Positions 1 to 5,655 of a DNA stretch of 5,655 bases are shown piece after piece (the first letter of the stretch is position 1; each line of letters starts with the position of its first letter). This stretch comes from Flavobacteriaceae bacterium. Its GTDB lineage: Bacteria; Bacteroidota; Bacteroidia; Flavobacteriales; Flavobacteriaceae. The translations under genes were made by a program, and so were the position numbers. The stretch is taken from positions 437,691-443,345 of the forward strand of contig CP070731.1 in assembly GCA_020347545.1 (NCBI GenBank), read 5' to 3'. Below the pieces are notes generated by a model, which did not search any database, was not told the origin of the DNA, and worked only from the letters and a program-made list of their open reading frames with translations.

Positions 1-164
1 CTCCTGGTGTCGAGAACATCCAAACGTATAAGTTCAAACTCCTGATCGTTCTTTCGAGGATTTCTACTGGTTCCGTAAACTTTATAGCCCTTAGATGTTA
101 AATACCTTGCTGTTATGGCTCCTATGCCAGAAGATGCACCCGTAATTAAAATAACCTTGCTCAT
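1..164 (-). CDS. Short-chain dehydrogenase/reductase (SDR), N-terminal part, cut by window edge
   Basis: This is the first 54 codons of an NAD(P)-dependent oxidoreductase of the SDR superfamily; the rest lies beyond the left edge. The protein opens MSKVILITGASSGIG, giving the classical SDR nucleotide-binding motif TGxxxGIG at residues 8-15, after a short hydrophobic first beta strand. The second strand (KVYGTSRN, residues 28-35) ends in Ser33-Arg34, basic residues often seen in NADP(H)-preferring members. LDV at residues 48-50 fits the aspartate that contacts the adenine ring in this family. The catalytic Ser-Tyr-Lys segment is outside the window, so substrate and activity cannot be named. 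The ATG at 162-164 is the natural start because the glycine motif follows at the usual distance. The SRP RNA gene lies upstream on the same strand. SDR family assignment is secure; function within it is open. Confidence 0.9.
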   Translation of the reverse strand, partial: MSKVILITGASSGIGAITARYLTSKGYKVYGTSRNPRKNDQEFELIRLDVLDTR

Positions 165-238
165 GCTGCAAAGATGGAATAAAAAAATTAAACTTTTAAA
201 TGAAAACGGGTCTTATTAATGGAGCTATTTCTTTTGCT

Positions 239-260
239 TAAAAACAAAAAAAATGGCAAG
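239..260 (-). terminator. Likely intrinsic terminator of the SRP RNA gene
   Basis: Read on the minus strand, the 3' arm of the closing SRP RNA helix (CUUGCC, 260-255) is followed directly by an A and then a run of eight U, one G and five more U (253-240). The closing helix pairs with GGCAAG at 347-342, so the folded RNA itself acts as the hairpin in front of the U-tract. This would separate the SRP RNA from the SDR gene that starts 75 nt further on. Termination is inferred from this arrangement only. Confidence 0.6.
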
Positions 261-349
261 CTACCTGCATCACACCGCTCAACCTAATACCTTTGCTGCG
301 TTCCCGCCCTGGAGGATTCAAAGGGAGCTGGTTGTGCAGGACTTGCCGC
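250..349 (-). ncRNA. ffs: Signal recognition particle RNA (4.5S-type, small bacterial form)
   Basis: About 100 nt of minus-strand sequence folds into the single long hairpin of the bacterial SRP RNA, which binds the Ffh GTPase and targets nascent membrane proteins to FtsY and the translocon. The apical domain IV hallmark is intact: a GGAA tetraloop (304-301) closed by GCG/CGC (307-305 with 300-298), then the internal loop with CCAGG on the 5' side (312-308) and AGCA on the 3' side (297-294). Going outward, CCUUUG pairs with CAAAGG (324-319 with 295-290), CAACC with GGUUG (334-330 with 284-280), CCUGCA with UGCAGG (340-335 with 269-264) and GGCAAG with CUUGCC (347-342 with 260-255). There is no Alu-like domain, so this is the short form without helices 1-5. 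The 5' end is set from the promoter at 352-381 and the 3' end from the U-tract; both could be off by several nt. Confidence 0.93.
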
Positions 350-351
350 TG

Positions 352-381
352 CAAAAATACTACCTATTTACAATAAAACAA
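352..381 (-). promoter_or_regulatory. Promoter of the SRP RNA gene (Bacteroidota type)
   Basis: On the minus strand, TTG (381-379) is followed after exactly 19 nt by TATTTTTG (359-352), a perfect match to the Bacteroidota housekeeping sigma consensus TTG-N19-TAnnTTTG. The start of transcription would fall a few bases downstream, about 346-349, which is where the SRP RNA helix begins. This agreement between promoter and RNA end supports both calls. Confidence 0.8.
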
Positions 382-441
382 GTTTTTTTGTAACTTTTAA
401 TATTCCACCTTTACTAATACCTACTGATACATTATATTAAT

Positions 442-449
442 TATATTTG
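442..449 (+). promoter_or_regulatory. Promoter -7 box for the DUF4199-glycosyltransferase unit
   Basis: TATATTTG matches the Bacteroidota -7 consensus TAnnTTTG. Transcription would begin near 454-456, leaving a leader of about 15-17 nt before the ATG at 471. I see no convincing TTG at the expected upstream distance (around 420), so the -33 element is weak or absent. The box is divergent from the SRP RNA promoter, about 60 nt away. Confidence 0.55.
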
Positions 450-470
450 TGTAACTTAAAATTAAATTTT

Positions 471-998
471 ATGGAAGACCAACCTAAATCTACAACGAAA
501 TCGATCATGCTTAATTACGGTCTGGTACTGGGCCTTGTGTCGATCATTGTCATGTTAATCAATTATGTATTCGGAGACCTATACGAACCTCACTGGTCCA
601 TCATGGTCATCTCGCTGGCTCTTACCTCAGCCGTAATTGTTATGGCTTTAAAAAAAGTCAAAGAGGGAAATTCAGGATTCCTAAGTCTTGGTGAGGCCAT
701 TAAGACAGGCCTTGGAATTTCTCTTGTTTCAGCAATCATTTATTGTGTTTATCTCTTGATTTTTTACAACGTGATCGAACCGGATTACTTTGCCAATATG
801 ATTGAGTTTCAAGAGCAGATGATCGCTGAAAGGTATCCTCAGCTGACCGATGAACAATTGGAAGGGGCACAGAAAAATGCAGCTATGTTTGCAAGCACCG
901 GACCTAACTTAACCATAACTATTATTGTTAGTCTTTTCTTTGGATTAATCATCTCTCTTGTAGCAGGATTGGTAATGAAAAAATCAAAAGAAGATTAA
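471..998 (+). CDS. DUF4199-family four-helix inner-membrane protein
   Basis: A 175-residue integral membrane protein of unknown function that I recognise as DUF4199-like, a family common in Bacteroidota. Four hydrophobic segments are visible at about residues 14-34, 42-61, 79-101 and 148-170. Between helices 2 and 3 is a short polar, probably cytoplasmic stretch (KKVKEGNSGFLSLGEAIKTG, 61-80), a conserved-looking part of the family. Between helices 3 and 4 is a loop of about 45 residues that is acidic and glutamine-rich (102-147) and probably lies outside the membrane on the periplasmic side. The C-terminus is short and charged (KKSKED). An in-frame TTG at 447 would add eight residues but overlaps the promoter box at 442-449, so the ATG at 471 is preferred. 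The glycosyltransferase gene starts 19 nt after the stop, so the two are probably co-transcribed. Family assignment is from memory of sequence character; no activity can be stated. Confidence 0.82.
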   Translation: MEDQPKSTTKSIMLNYGLVLGLVSIIVMLINYVFGDLYEPHWSIMVISLALTSAVIVMALKKVKEGNSGFLSLGEAIKTGLGISLVSAIIYCVYLLIFYNVIEPDYFANMIEFQEQMIAERYPQLTDEQLEGAQKNAAMFASTGPNLTITIIVSLFFGLIISLVAGLVMKKSKED

Positions 999-1017
999 AT
1001 TAACGCACATTATTTAA

Positions 1018-1974
1018 ATGGATATATCCATAGTTGTTCCTCTGCTGAATGAGGAAGAATCCTTACAGGAACTTCATGATTGGATTGTAAAAGTTATGCA
1101 ATCCAATCATTTTTCCTATGAAATACTTTTTGTCGATGATGGAAGTCAGGATAATTCCTGGAATAAAATAACCGAATTATCATCCGCCAACGATGCTGTA
1201 AAAGGACTTCGCTTTCAGAAAAATTATGGTAAATCCCAGGCCTTGAACGCAGCTTTCAAAGAGACACAGGGCGAGGTGGTAATCACGATGGATGCGGATC
1301 TACAGGATAGTCCGGATGAAATCCCGGAATTGTATAATCTGATATCCGAAGAAGGTTTTGACCTGGTCTCCGGCTGGAAAAAGAAAAGATACGATTCGAA
1401 AATCAGAAAGAATTTACCTTCAAAGTTGTTTAATGCTGCCGCAAGAAAGACTTCTGGACTGAAGCTCCACGATTTCAATTGCGGTTTAAAAGCGTACAAA
1501 AATGAAGTAGTTAAAAGCGTTGATGTTTACGGGGAAATGCACAGGTACATTCCGGTTCTGGCCAAGAATGCAGGATTTGGAAATATTGGGGAAAAAGTAG
1601 TTATCCATCAGGCCCGAAAATATGGGGCCACAAAATTTGGAATGGATCGATTCATCAACGGATTTCTTGATCTTATTACCATAAACTTTCTGACTAAGTT
1701 TGGTAAGAGACCCATGCATTTATTTGGACTTTTAGGGACATTGGTATTTATTCTGGGTTTTATTTCTTCACTCGTTATTGGTATCTCCAAACTTATCAAA
1801 TTGTACCAGAGGGAACCTACCATTCTGGTAACGGACAATCCCTGGTTTTATATTGCCCTTACCAGCATGATTTTAGGATCGCAACTGTTTTTGGCAGGGT
1901 TTCTTGGCGAATTGATCCTGAGATCAAAAAGAAAATCCCAACGCTATTCGATTCGTGAAAAACTGAATCTGTGA
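1018..1974 (+). CDS. Family 2 glycosyltransferase, membrane-anchored (DPM1/GtrB/ArnC-like)
   Basis: A 318-residue GT-A fold glycosyltransferase of family GT2, resembling enzymes that transfer a sugar from a nucleotide donor to polyprenyl phosphate at the cytoplasmic face of the inner membrane. The N-terminus VVPLLNEEESL (6-16) is the typical GT2 opening. FVDDGSQDNS (38-47) carries the nucleotide-binding aspartates D40/D41. MDADLQD (91-97) holds the metal-binding DxD, D92-A-D94. HDFNCGLKAY (151-160) and EMHRYIP (173-179) match the acceptor-side motifs of the GtrB/DPM1 group, as does the HQARKYGATKFG segment (197-208). Two transmembrane helices follow at about 232-258 and 278-302, then a basic tail of about 16 residues. 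Length is normal for the group and no key residue is missing. It lies 19 nt after the DUF4199 gene. Donor sugar and final acceptor cannot be read from the sequence; undecaprenyl-phosphate is the likeliest acceptor by family. Confidence 0.92.
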   Translation: MDISIVVPLLNEEESLQELHDWIVKVMQSNHFSYEILFVDDGSQDNSWNKITELSSANDAVKGLRFQKNYGKSQALNAAFKETQGEVVITMDADLQDSPDEIPELYNLISEEGFDLVSGWKKKRYDSKIRKNLPSKLFNAAARKTSGLKLHDFNCGLKAYKNEVVKSVDVYGEMHRYIPVLAKNAGFGNIGEKVVIHQARKYGATKFGMDRFINGFLDLITINFLTKFGKRPMHLFGLLGTLVFILGFISSLVIGISKLIKLYQREPTILVTDNPWFYIALTSMILGSQLFLAGFLGELILRSKRKSQRYSIREKLNL

Positions 1975-2023
1975 GACTGGGTGAATTTCAGGCAGAAGCC
2001 TTAAAACCCTGATCCTTTACTAG

Positions 2024-2053
2024 TTTAATTTCAAGACAAAAAGTTTATCTTTG
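2024..2053 (+). promoter_or_regulatory. Promoter for the phosphosugar mutase gene
   Basis: TATCTTTG at 2046-2053 is a perfect TAnnTTTG -7 box. The upstream element is poor: TTT at 2024-2026 sits at 19 nt but lacks the G. Transcription would begin near 2058-2060, giving a leader of about 16-18 nt before the ATG at 2076. It suggests the mutase is transcribed on its own rather than only by read-through from the glycosyltransferase. Confidence 0.55.
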
Positions 2054-2075
2054 TGTCCTTAAATTTTAATTCCCT

Positions 2076-3797
2076 ATGAACAGCAACGAAATAATCAACA
2101 AAGCCAAATTATGGATCAAACCTCCGTTTGATCAAGCAACTCAAAAAGAAATTAAGGATTTATTGGATACGGACTCCAAGGATCTGACCGATAGATTTTA
2201 TAAAAACCTTGAATTCGGAACAGGTGGAATGCGGGGAACAATGGGAGCCGGCACAAACAGAATCAATAAATACACGCTTGGAAAAAATACGCAGGGTCTG
2301 TCAAACTATCTTCTAAAAACATTTCCGGGAAAACAACCAAAGGTAGCTATTGCTTATGATTGCAGACATAACAGTAAGACTTTTGCAAAATCTGTGGCAG
2401 ATGTCTTTTCGGCAAATAACATTATTGTTTATTTGTTTGAGGATTTAAGAGCTACTCCGGAATTGTCCTATGCTGTGAGAGCACTTCAATGTGACGCTGG
2501 AATTGTGCTTACCGCTTCTCATAATCCACCGGAATATAATGGATACAAAGTCTATTTCAATGATGGCGGACAGATCATTCCGCCACAGGATGGTGAAATA
2601 GTTGACGAAATAAACAAGGTTCAATTTGAAGACATAAATTTTGAAGCGAAGGAAGATCTCATTGAGATCATTGGGGAAGAAATTGATAAGAAATTCGCTG
2701 AAGAGGCTGTGGAAAACGCCACCTCCAGGGATACAAAAGGCAGAGATAAATTAAAGATCGTTTTTACATCTCTTCACGGGACCTCCATTACCATGGTACC
2801 AAGAGCGCTGGAGCTGGCAGGATTTACGGACGTACATATTGTTGAGGAACAAAGAGAACCTGACGGAAATTTCCCTACGGTTGACTCACCCAATCCGGAA
2901 GAGCCCGCTGCACTTAAAATGGCTACGGATCTTGCCGATGAAATCGGTGCGGACATTGTTATTGGAACCGATCCTGACTGTGACAGATTGGGTATTGCCG
3001 TAAGGGATCTTGACAACAAGCTTGTATTACTCAACGGAAATCAGACTTTTGCTGTTTTGGTGGATGCTTTACTTAAAAAATGGCAGGAAGAAGGAAGAAT
3101 TAACGGTAAACAATTCGTGGGTTCCACCATCGTTTCAACACCTATGATCCAGAAATTAGCCGAGAGCTATGGCGTCAGTACCAAAATAGGTCTTACCGGA
3201 TTCAAATGGATCGCGAAAATGATCAGGGAGGCCGAAGGTAAGGAAGAGTTCATAGGAGGTGGAGAAGAAAGCTTTGGATTTATGGTTGGCGATTTCGTGA
3301 GAGACAAAGATGCCGTATCCAGTACCTTATTGGCTTGTGAAATTGCGACTCAGGCAAAATCGATGGGTAGTTCTGTTTACGCTGAGTTATTGCAATTGTA
3401 TAAAAAGCACGGTTTCTATAAAGAGCATCTTATTTCTGTTGTAAAAAAAGGTGTAGAGGGTGCTCAGGAAATTCAGCAAATGATGGTTGACATGAGAAAT
3501 TCTCCTGTGACCCAAATTCATGGCGAAAAAGTGAATTTTCTTTTTGATTATCAAACTTCTGTATGCAAAAATCTTTTGACCGGAGAAGAGTCGGCTATTG
3601 AGTTGCCGAAGTCAAATGTGTTGATCTATGAAACGGTTGAAGGAACCAGAATGGCAGCAAGACCAAGTGGAACAGAACCGAAAATAAAGTTTTATTTTAG
3701 TGTGCATCAACCACTTGAAAGCATTGGAGATGCAAAACAAGTTGAAGAACAATTGGATCAAAAGATCCAAGAGATTATAAAAGAATTCAAGTTATAG
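2076..3797 (+). CDS. Phospho-sugar mutase (phosphoglucomutase/phosphomannomutase, alpha-D-phosphohexomutase family)
   Basis: A complete 573-residue cytoplasmic enzyme that interconverts sugar 1-phosphates and 6-phosphates, probably glucose and/or mannose, through a phosphoserine intermediate and a bound Mg2+. All four family signatures are present in order: TASHNP (146-151) with catalytic Ser148; the metal loop DPDCDR (299-304) with D299, D301 and D303; the sugar-specificity loop GGEES (395-399); and the phosphate-binding loop RPSGTEPK (529-536). An N-terminal FGTGGMRG (47-54) supplies further substrate-side residues. The length and the long N-terminal extension resemble the PgcA/PGM2 branch more than the shorter ManB or GlmM branches; the GEES loop fits gluco/manno substrates. 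The start is the ATG at 2076, after an A/T-rich leader and a good promoter box. The enzyme would supply glucose-1-phosphate or mannose-1-phosphate for nucleotide-sugar synthesis. Which substrate it prefers in vivo is not decided by sequence alone. Confidence 0.95.
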   Translation: MNSNEIINKAKLWIKPPFDQATQKEIKDLLDTDSKDLTDRFYKNLEFGTGGMRGTMGAGTNRINKYTLGKNTQGLSNYLLKTFPGKQPKVAIAYDCRHNSKTFAKSVADVFSANNIIVYLFEDLRATPELSYAVRALQCDAGIVLTASHNPPEYNGYKVYFNDGGQIIPPQDGEIVDEINKVQFEDINFEAKEDLIEIIGEEIDKKFAEEAVENATSRDTKGRDKLKIVFTSLHGTSITMVPRALELAGFTDVHIVEEQREPDGNFPTVDSPNPEEPAALKMATDLADEIGADIVIGTDPDCDRLGIAVRDLDNKLVLLNGNQTFAVLVDALLKKWQEEGRINGKQFVGSTIVSTPMIQKLAESYGVSTKIGLTGFKWIAKMIREAEGKEEFIGGGEESFGFMVGDFVRDKDAVSSTLLACEIATQAKSMGSSVYAELLQLYKKHGFYKEHLISVVKKGVEGAQEIQQMMVDMRNSPVTQIHGEKVNFLFDYQTSVCKNLLTGEESAIELPKSNVLIYETVEGTRMAARPSGTEPKIKFYFSVHQPLESIGDAKQVEEQLDQKIQEIIKEFKL

Positions 3798-3801
3798 GCC
3801 A

Positions 3802-3832
3802 TTGATTGCTTATCACTTTGTGGTTTCATTTG
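3802..3832 (+). promoter_or_regulatory. Possible promoter for the ABC exporter gene
   Basis: TTG at 3802-3804 is followed after 20 nt by TTCATTTG (3825-3832), one mismatch from TAnnTTTG. It would start transcription about 18 nt before the ATG at 3857. The gap to the mutase stop is only 59 nt, and no terminator is visible there, so co-transcription with the mutase is an equally good reading. Confidence 0.35.
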
Positions 3833-3856
3833 ATTGCAGCCTTTTAAATAAAATAA

Positions 3857-5655
3857 ATGAATTATTTTAAGAAAATCCTTCGTTTTGCTAAACCCTATCT
3901 CAGATATGCGTGGCTAAATGTATTTTTCAACATCCTTTATGCAATTTTTAATGTGTTGTCAGTATTGGCCTTTATCCCGGTTCTGGGAATACTGTTTGGC
4001 AGAGAGGAAAAAGTAACGGTAAAACCAGAATTTAAAGGATTAACCGGTGTCTATGATTATGTTCAGGATTCTCTCAATTTTTATGTTTCGAACATGATGG
4101 AAACGGGTGGGCTGGAACAGGCTTTACTCTTCATATGTTTGATCAGTTTTTCCATGTTCTTTTTTAAAAACCTCTTCAGATACCTGGCCCTTTTTGTATT
4201 GTCATTTCTGAGGACAGGGGTAGTAAAAGATCTCAGGGATGCCTTGTATTTAAAAATCGTCTCCTTACCCCTTTCCTATTTTTCAGAAAAGAAAAAAGGG
4301 GATACCATGGCAAGAATGTCCAATGATGTTCAGGAAATTGAGGTGTCTTTTCTCAATACCCTCGAAGCAGTAGTCAGAGAGCCGTTAACCATTATATTTA
4401 CCCTGACTTCAATGTTTGCGATCAGTGCCAAACTAACGCTCTTTGCTTTTATTCTGCTACCAGTGTCCGGGATTATAATATCTTCAGTAAGTAAGCGTCT
4501 AAAAGCAAAATCACTGCTGGCTCAACAGGAAACTGGTAATTTTCTGTCTTTTATCGAAGAAACGCTTACGGGGCTCAAAGTGATCAAGAGCTTTACGGCT
4601 GAGAAGAAAATGGAAAATAAATTCAAAGGTTCTACCTTAAGGCTGAAACAATTAATGACCAGTGTCATTAACAGAACAAATCTAGCCTCCCCCATGAGTG
4701 AATTCCTGGGTTCCGCAACAATTATAGCCATTTTGTGGTATGGAGGAAGAATCGTTCTTCTTGGGGAAGATGAAATGAAGCCTCAGGAATTCCTCGGTTA
4801 TATAGGGCTCTTTTACCTGATCTTAAATCCTGCCAAAGCTATATCCAAGGCACTTTTCAGTATTCAGAAAGGAAATGCTTCAGCAGAGAGGATCATTTCA
4901 ATTCTAGAGACGGAAAATGATATTATTGATCACCCCAAGGCCTTGGAAAAAGATAGTTTCGACCAGGAAATCGAACTGAAAAATATTAGCTTCAAGTATA
5001 AGGATGATTATGTCCTTAAGAATTTTTCGTTGAAAATACCCAAAGGAAAATCGATAGCGCTTGTAGGACAATCAGGAAGTGGCAAATCAACTTTGGCGAA
5101 CCTCATTCCCAGGTTTTATGATGTCAATGAAGGAGCCATTCTGATTGATGGCGTTCCGCTTCAGGAGATAAAGAAAAGAAGTGTCAGGGAATTGATGGGC
5201 ATCGTAACACAGGAATCTATACTATTTAATGACTCTGTAAAAAACAATATCACACTTGGGGTTGATAGTGCCAGTGATGAAGATGTTATTGCTGCTGCAA
5301 AAGTTGCCAATGCACATGAGTTCATAACGGCACTCCCTCTGCAATACGACAACAATATCGGGGATAGTGGAAACATGCTTTCCGGGGGGCAGAGACAGAG
5401 GCTTTCCATAGCCAGGGCGGTGTTAAAAAACCCTCCGATCATGATTTTGGACGAAGCTACCTCCGCGCTGGATACAGAATCGGAACAACTGGTTCAGTCC
5501 GCTTTGGAAAAGATGATGGAAAACAGAACTTCCATAGTAATTGCACACAGATTATCAACCATTCAAAAGGCTGACCTGATCGTTGTGATGCAAAATGGAA
5601 AAATAGTGGAGCAAGGAAAACATTCAGAGTTACTTGACAAAAAAGGAGCTTATTT
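3857..5655 (+). CDS. ABC exporter, fused membrane and ATPase domains (MsbA-like), C-terminus cut by window edge
   Basis: An uninterrupted reading frame of 599 codons reaching the right edge; the family is about 600-610 residues, so only a short tail is missing. It is a type IV ABC half-transporter that would act as a dimer in the inner membrane, exporting lipid-like or other amphiphilic substrates. The membrane domain spans about residues 15-335, with helices near 17-47, 88-118, 170-192, 194-212, 283-303 and 312-333. The ATPase domain has A-loop Tyr381, Walker A GQSGSGKST (404-412), Q-loop Gln452, signature LSGGQ (508-512), Walker B IMILDE (528-533) with catalytic Glu533, D-loop SALD (536-539) and switch His564. 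All catalytic residues are present, so it should hydrolyse ATP. The ATG at 3857 directly follows an in-frame TAA (3854-3856), so no earlier start is possible. The substrate is unknown; lipid A-core flipping is one candidate by resemblance to MsbA, and drug or glycolipid export is another. Confidence 0.93.
   Translation, partial: MNYFKKILRFAKPYLRYAWLNVFFNILYAIFNVLSVLAFIPVLGILFGREEKVTVKPEFKGLTGVYDYVQDSLNFYVSNMMETGGLEQALLFICLISFSMFFFKNLFRYLALFVLSFLRTGVVKDLRDALYLKIVSLPLSYFSEKKKGDTMARMSNDVQEIEVSFLNTLEAVVREPLTIIFTLTSMFAISAKLTLFAFILLPVSGIIISSVSKRLKAKSLLAQQETGNFLSFIEETLTGLKVIKSFTAEKKMENKFKGSTLRLKQLMTSVINRTNLASPMSEFLGSATIIAILWYGGRIVLLGEDEMKPQEFLGYIGLFYLILNPAKAISKALFSIQKGNASAERIISILETENDIIDHPKALEKDSFDQEIELKNISFKYKDDYVLKNFSLKIPKGKSIALVGQSGSGKSTLANLIPRFYDVNEGAILIDGVPLQEIKKRSVRELMGIVTQESILFNDSVKNNITLGVDSASDEDVIAAAKVANAHEFITALPLQYDNNIGDSGNMLSGGQRQRLSIARAVLKNPPIMILDEATSALDTESEQLVQSALEKMMENRTSIVIAHRLSTIQKADLIVVMQNGKIVEQGKHSELLDKKGAY

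Noticed and set aside
169..176. CATCTTTG on the minus strand as the SDR promoter
   Set aside because: One mismatch in the box, no TTG upstream at the right spacing, and only a few bases from the start codon; too weak to list as a feature.
1224..1838. Three overlapping open stretches on the minus strand inside the glycosyltransferase gene
   Set aside because: Their translations lack any recognisable domain, they overlap one another and a strongly supported GT2 gene, and they have no promoter box; they are reverse-frame shadows.
1990..2001. Small hairpin AGGC-AGAA-GCCT after the glycosyltransferase stop as a terminator
   Set aside because: Only four base pairs and no following T-run, so it is not a credible intrinsic terminator.
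2774..3034. 86-codon minus-strand open stretch inside the mutase gene
   Set aside because: It is a serine-rich, low-complexity translation opposite the conserved metal-loop region of the mutase; a shadow of that codon pattern.
3813..3820. TCACTTTG as the -7 box of the ABC exporter gene
   Set aside because: One mismatch and no TTG about 19 nt upstream; the 3802-3832 pair has better spacing.
4522..5442. Two minus-strand open stretches (4522-4731 and 5161-5442) inside the ABC exporter gene
   Set aside because: They are antisense to the intact exporter frame with all its ATPase motifs, and neither resembles a known protein.
1..5655. A novel defence, mobile or otherwise undescribed system
   Set aside because: Every long open frame belongs to a common family, no direct or inverted repeats, integrase, transposase, toxin-antitoxin or CRISPR-like pattern is visible, and base composition looks even across the window.

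Overview
The window looks like ordinary chromosomal DNA from a member of the Bacteroidota, most likely a flavobacterium or close relative. The evidence is an AT-rich composition, several promoter boxes of the Bacteroidota type (TAnnTTTG, in one case with an upstream TTG at 19 nt), start codons preceded by A/T-rich leaders without Shine-Dalgarno motifs, a DUF4199-type membrane protein (a family I associate with Bacteroidota), and an SRP RNA of the short bacterial form. The taxonomic call is an inference from these traits.

Layout. On the minus strand, positions 1-164 hold the N-terminal 54 codons of a short-chain dehydrogenase/reductase that runs off the left edge. Upstream of it on the same strand is the gene for the 4.5S-type SRP RNA (about 250-349). 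It ends in a T-rich tract and has a very clear Bacteroidota promoter at 352-381. Divergently, on the plus strand, lie a DUF4199-family four-helix membrane protein (471-998) and, 19 nt later, a membrane-anchored family 2 glycosyltransferase (1018-1974); these two probably form one transcript. After a 101-nt gap with its own promoter box comes a full-length phosphoglucomutase/phosphomannomutase-type enzyme (2076-3797). A 59-nt gap follows, then an MsbA-like ABC exporter (membrane domain plus ATPase on one chain, 3857 to the right edge). It has every ATPase motif and lacks only its last few residues because the window ends.

How they may work together. The mutase interconverts hexose 1- and 6-phosphates and so feeds nucleotide-sugar synthesis. 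The glycosyltransferase resembles enzymes that load a sugar onto a polyprenyl-phosphate or another membrane acceptor. The ABC exporter resembles lipid or lipid-linked glycan flippases. Together they would fit cell-envelope glycan or lipid metabolism, but this link is inferred from gene order and family and is not shown by the sequence. The SRP RNA is a housekeeping part of membrane-protein targeting and its placement is probably incidental.

I found no mobile element, CRISPR array, tRNA, phage gene, defence gene or pseudogene, and nothing that amounts to a previously undescribed system. The most useful observations are the precisely readable SRP RNA gene with its promoter, and the DUF4199-glycosyltransferase pair, in which the small membrane protein has no known function.
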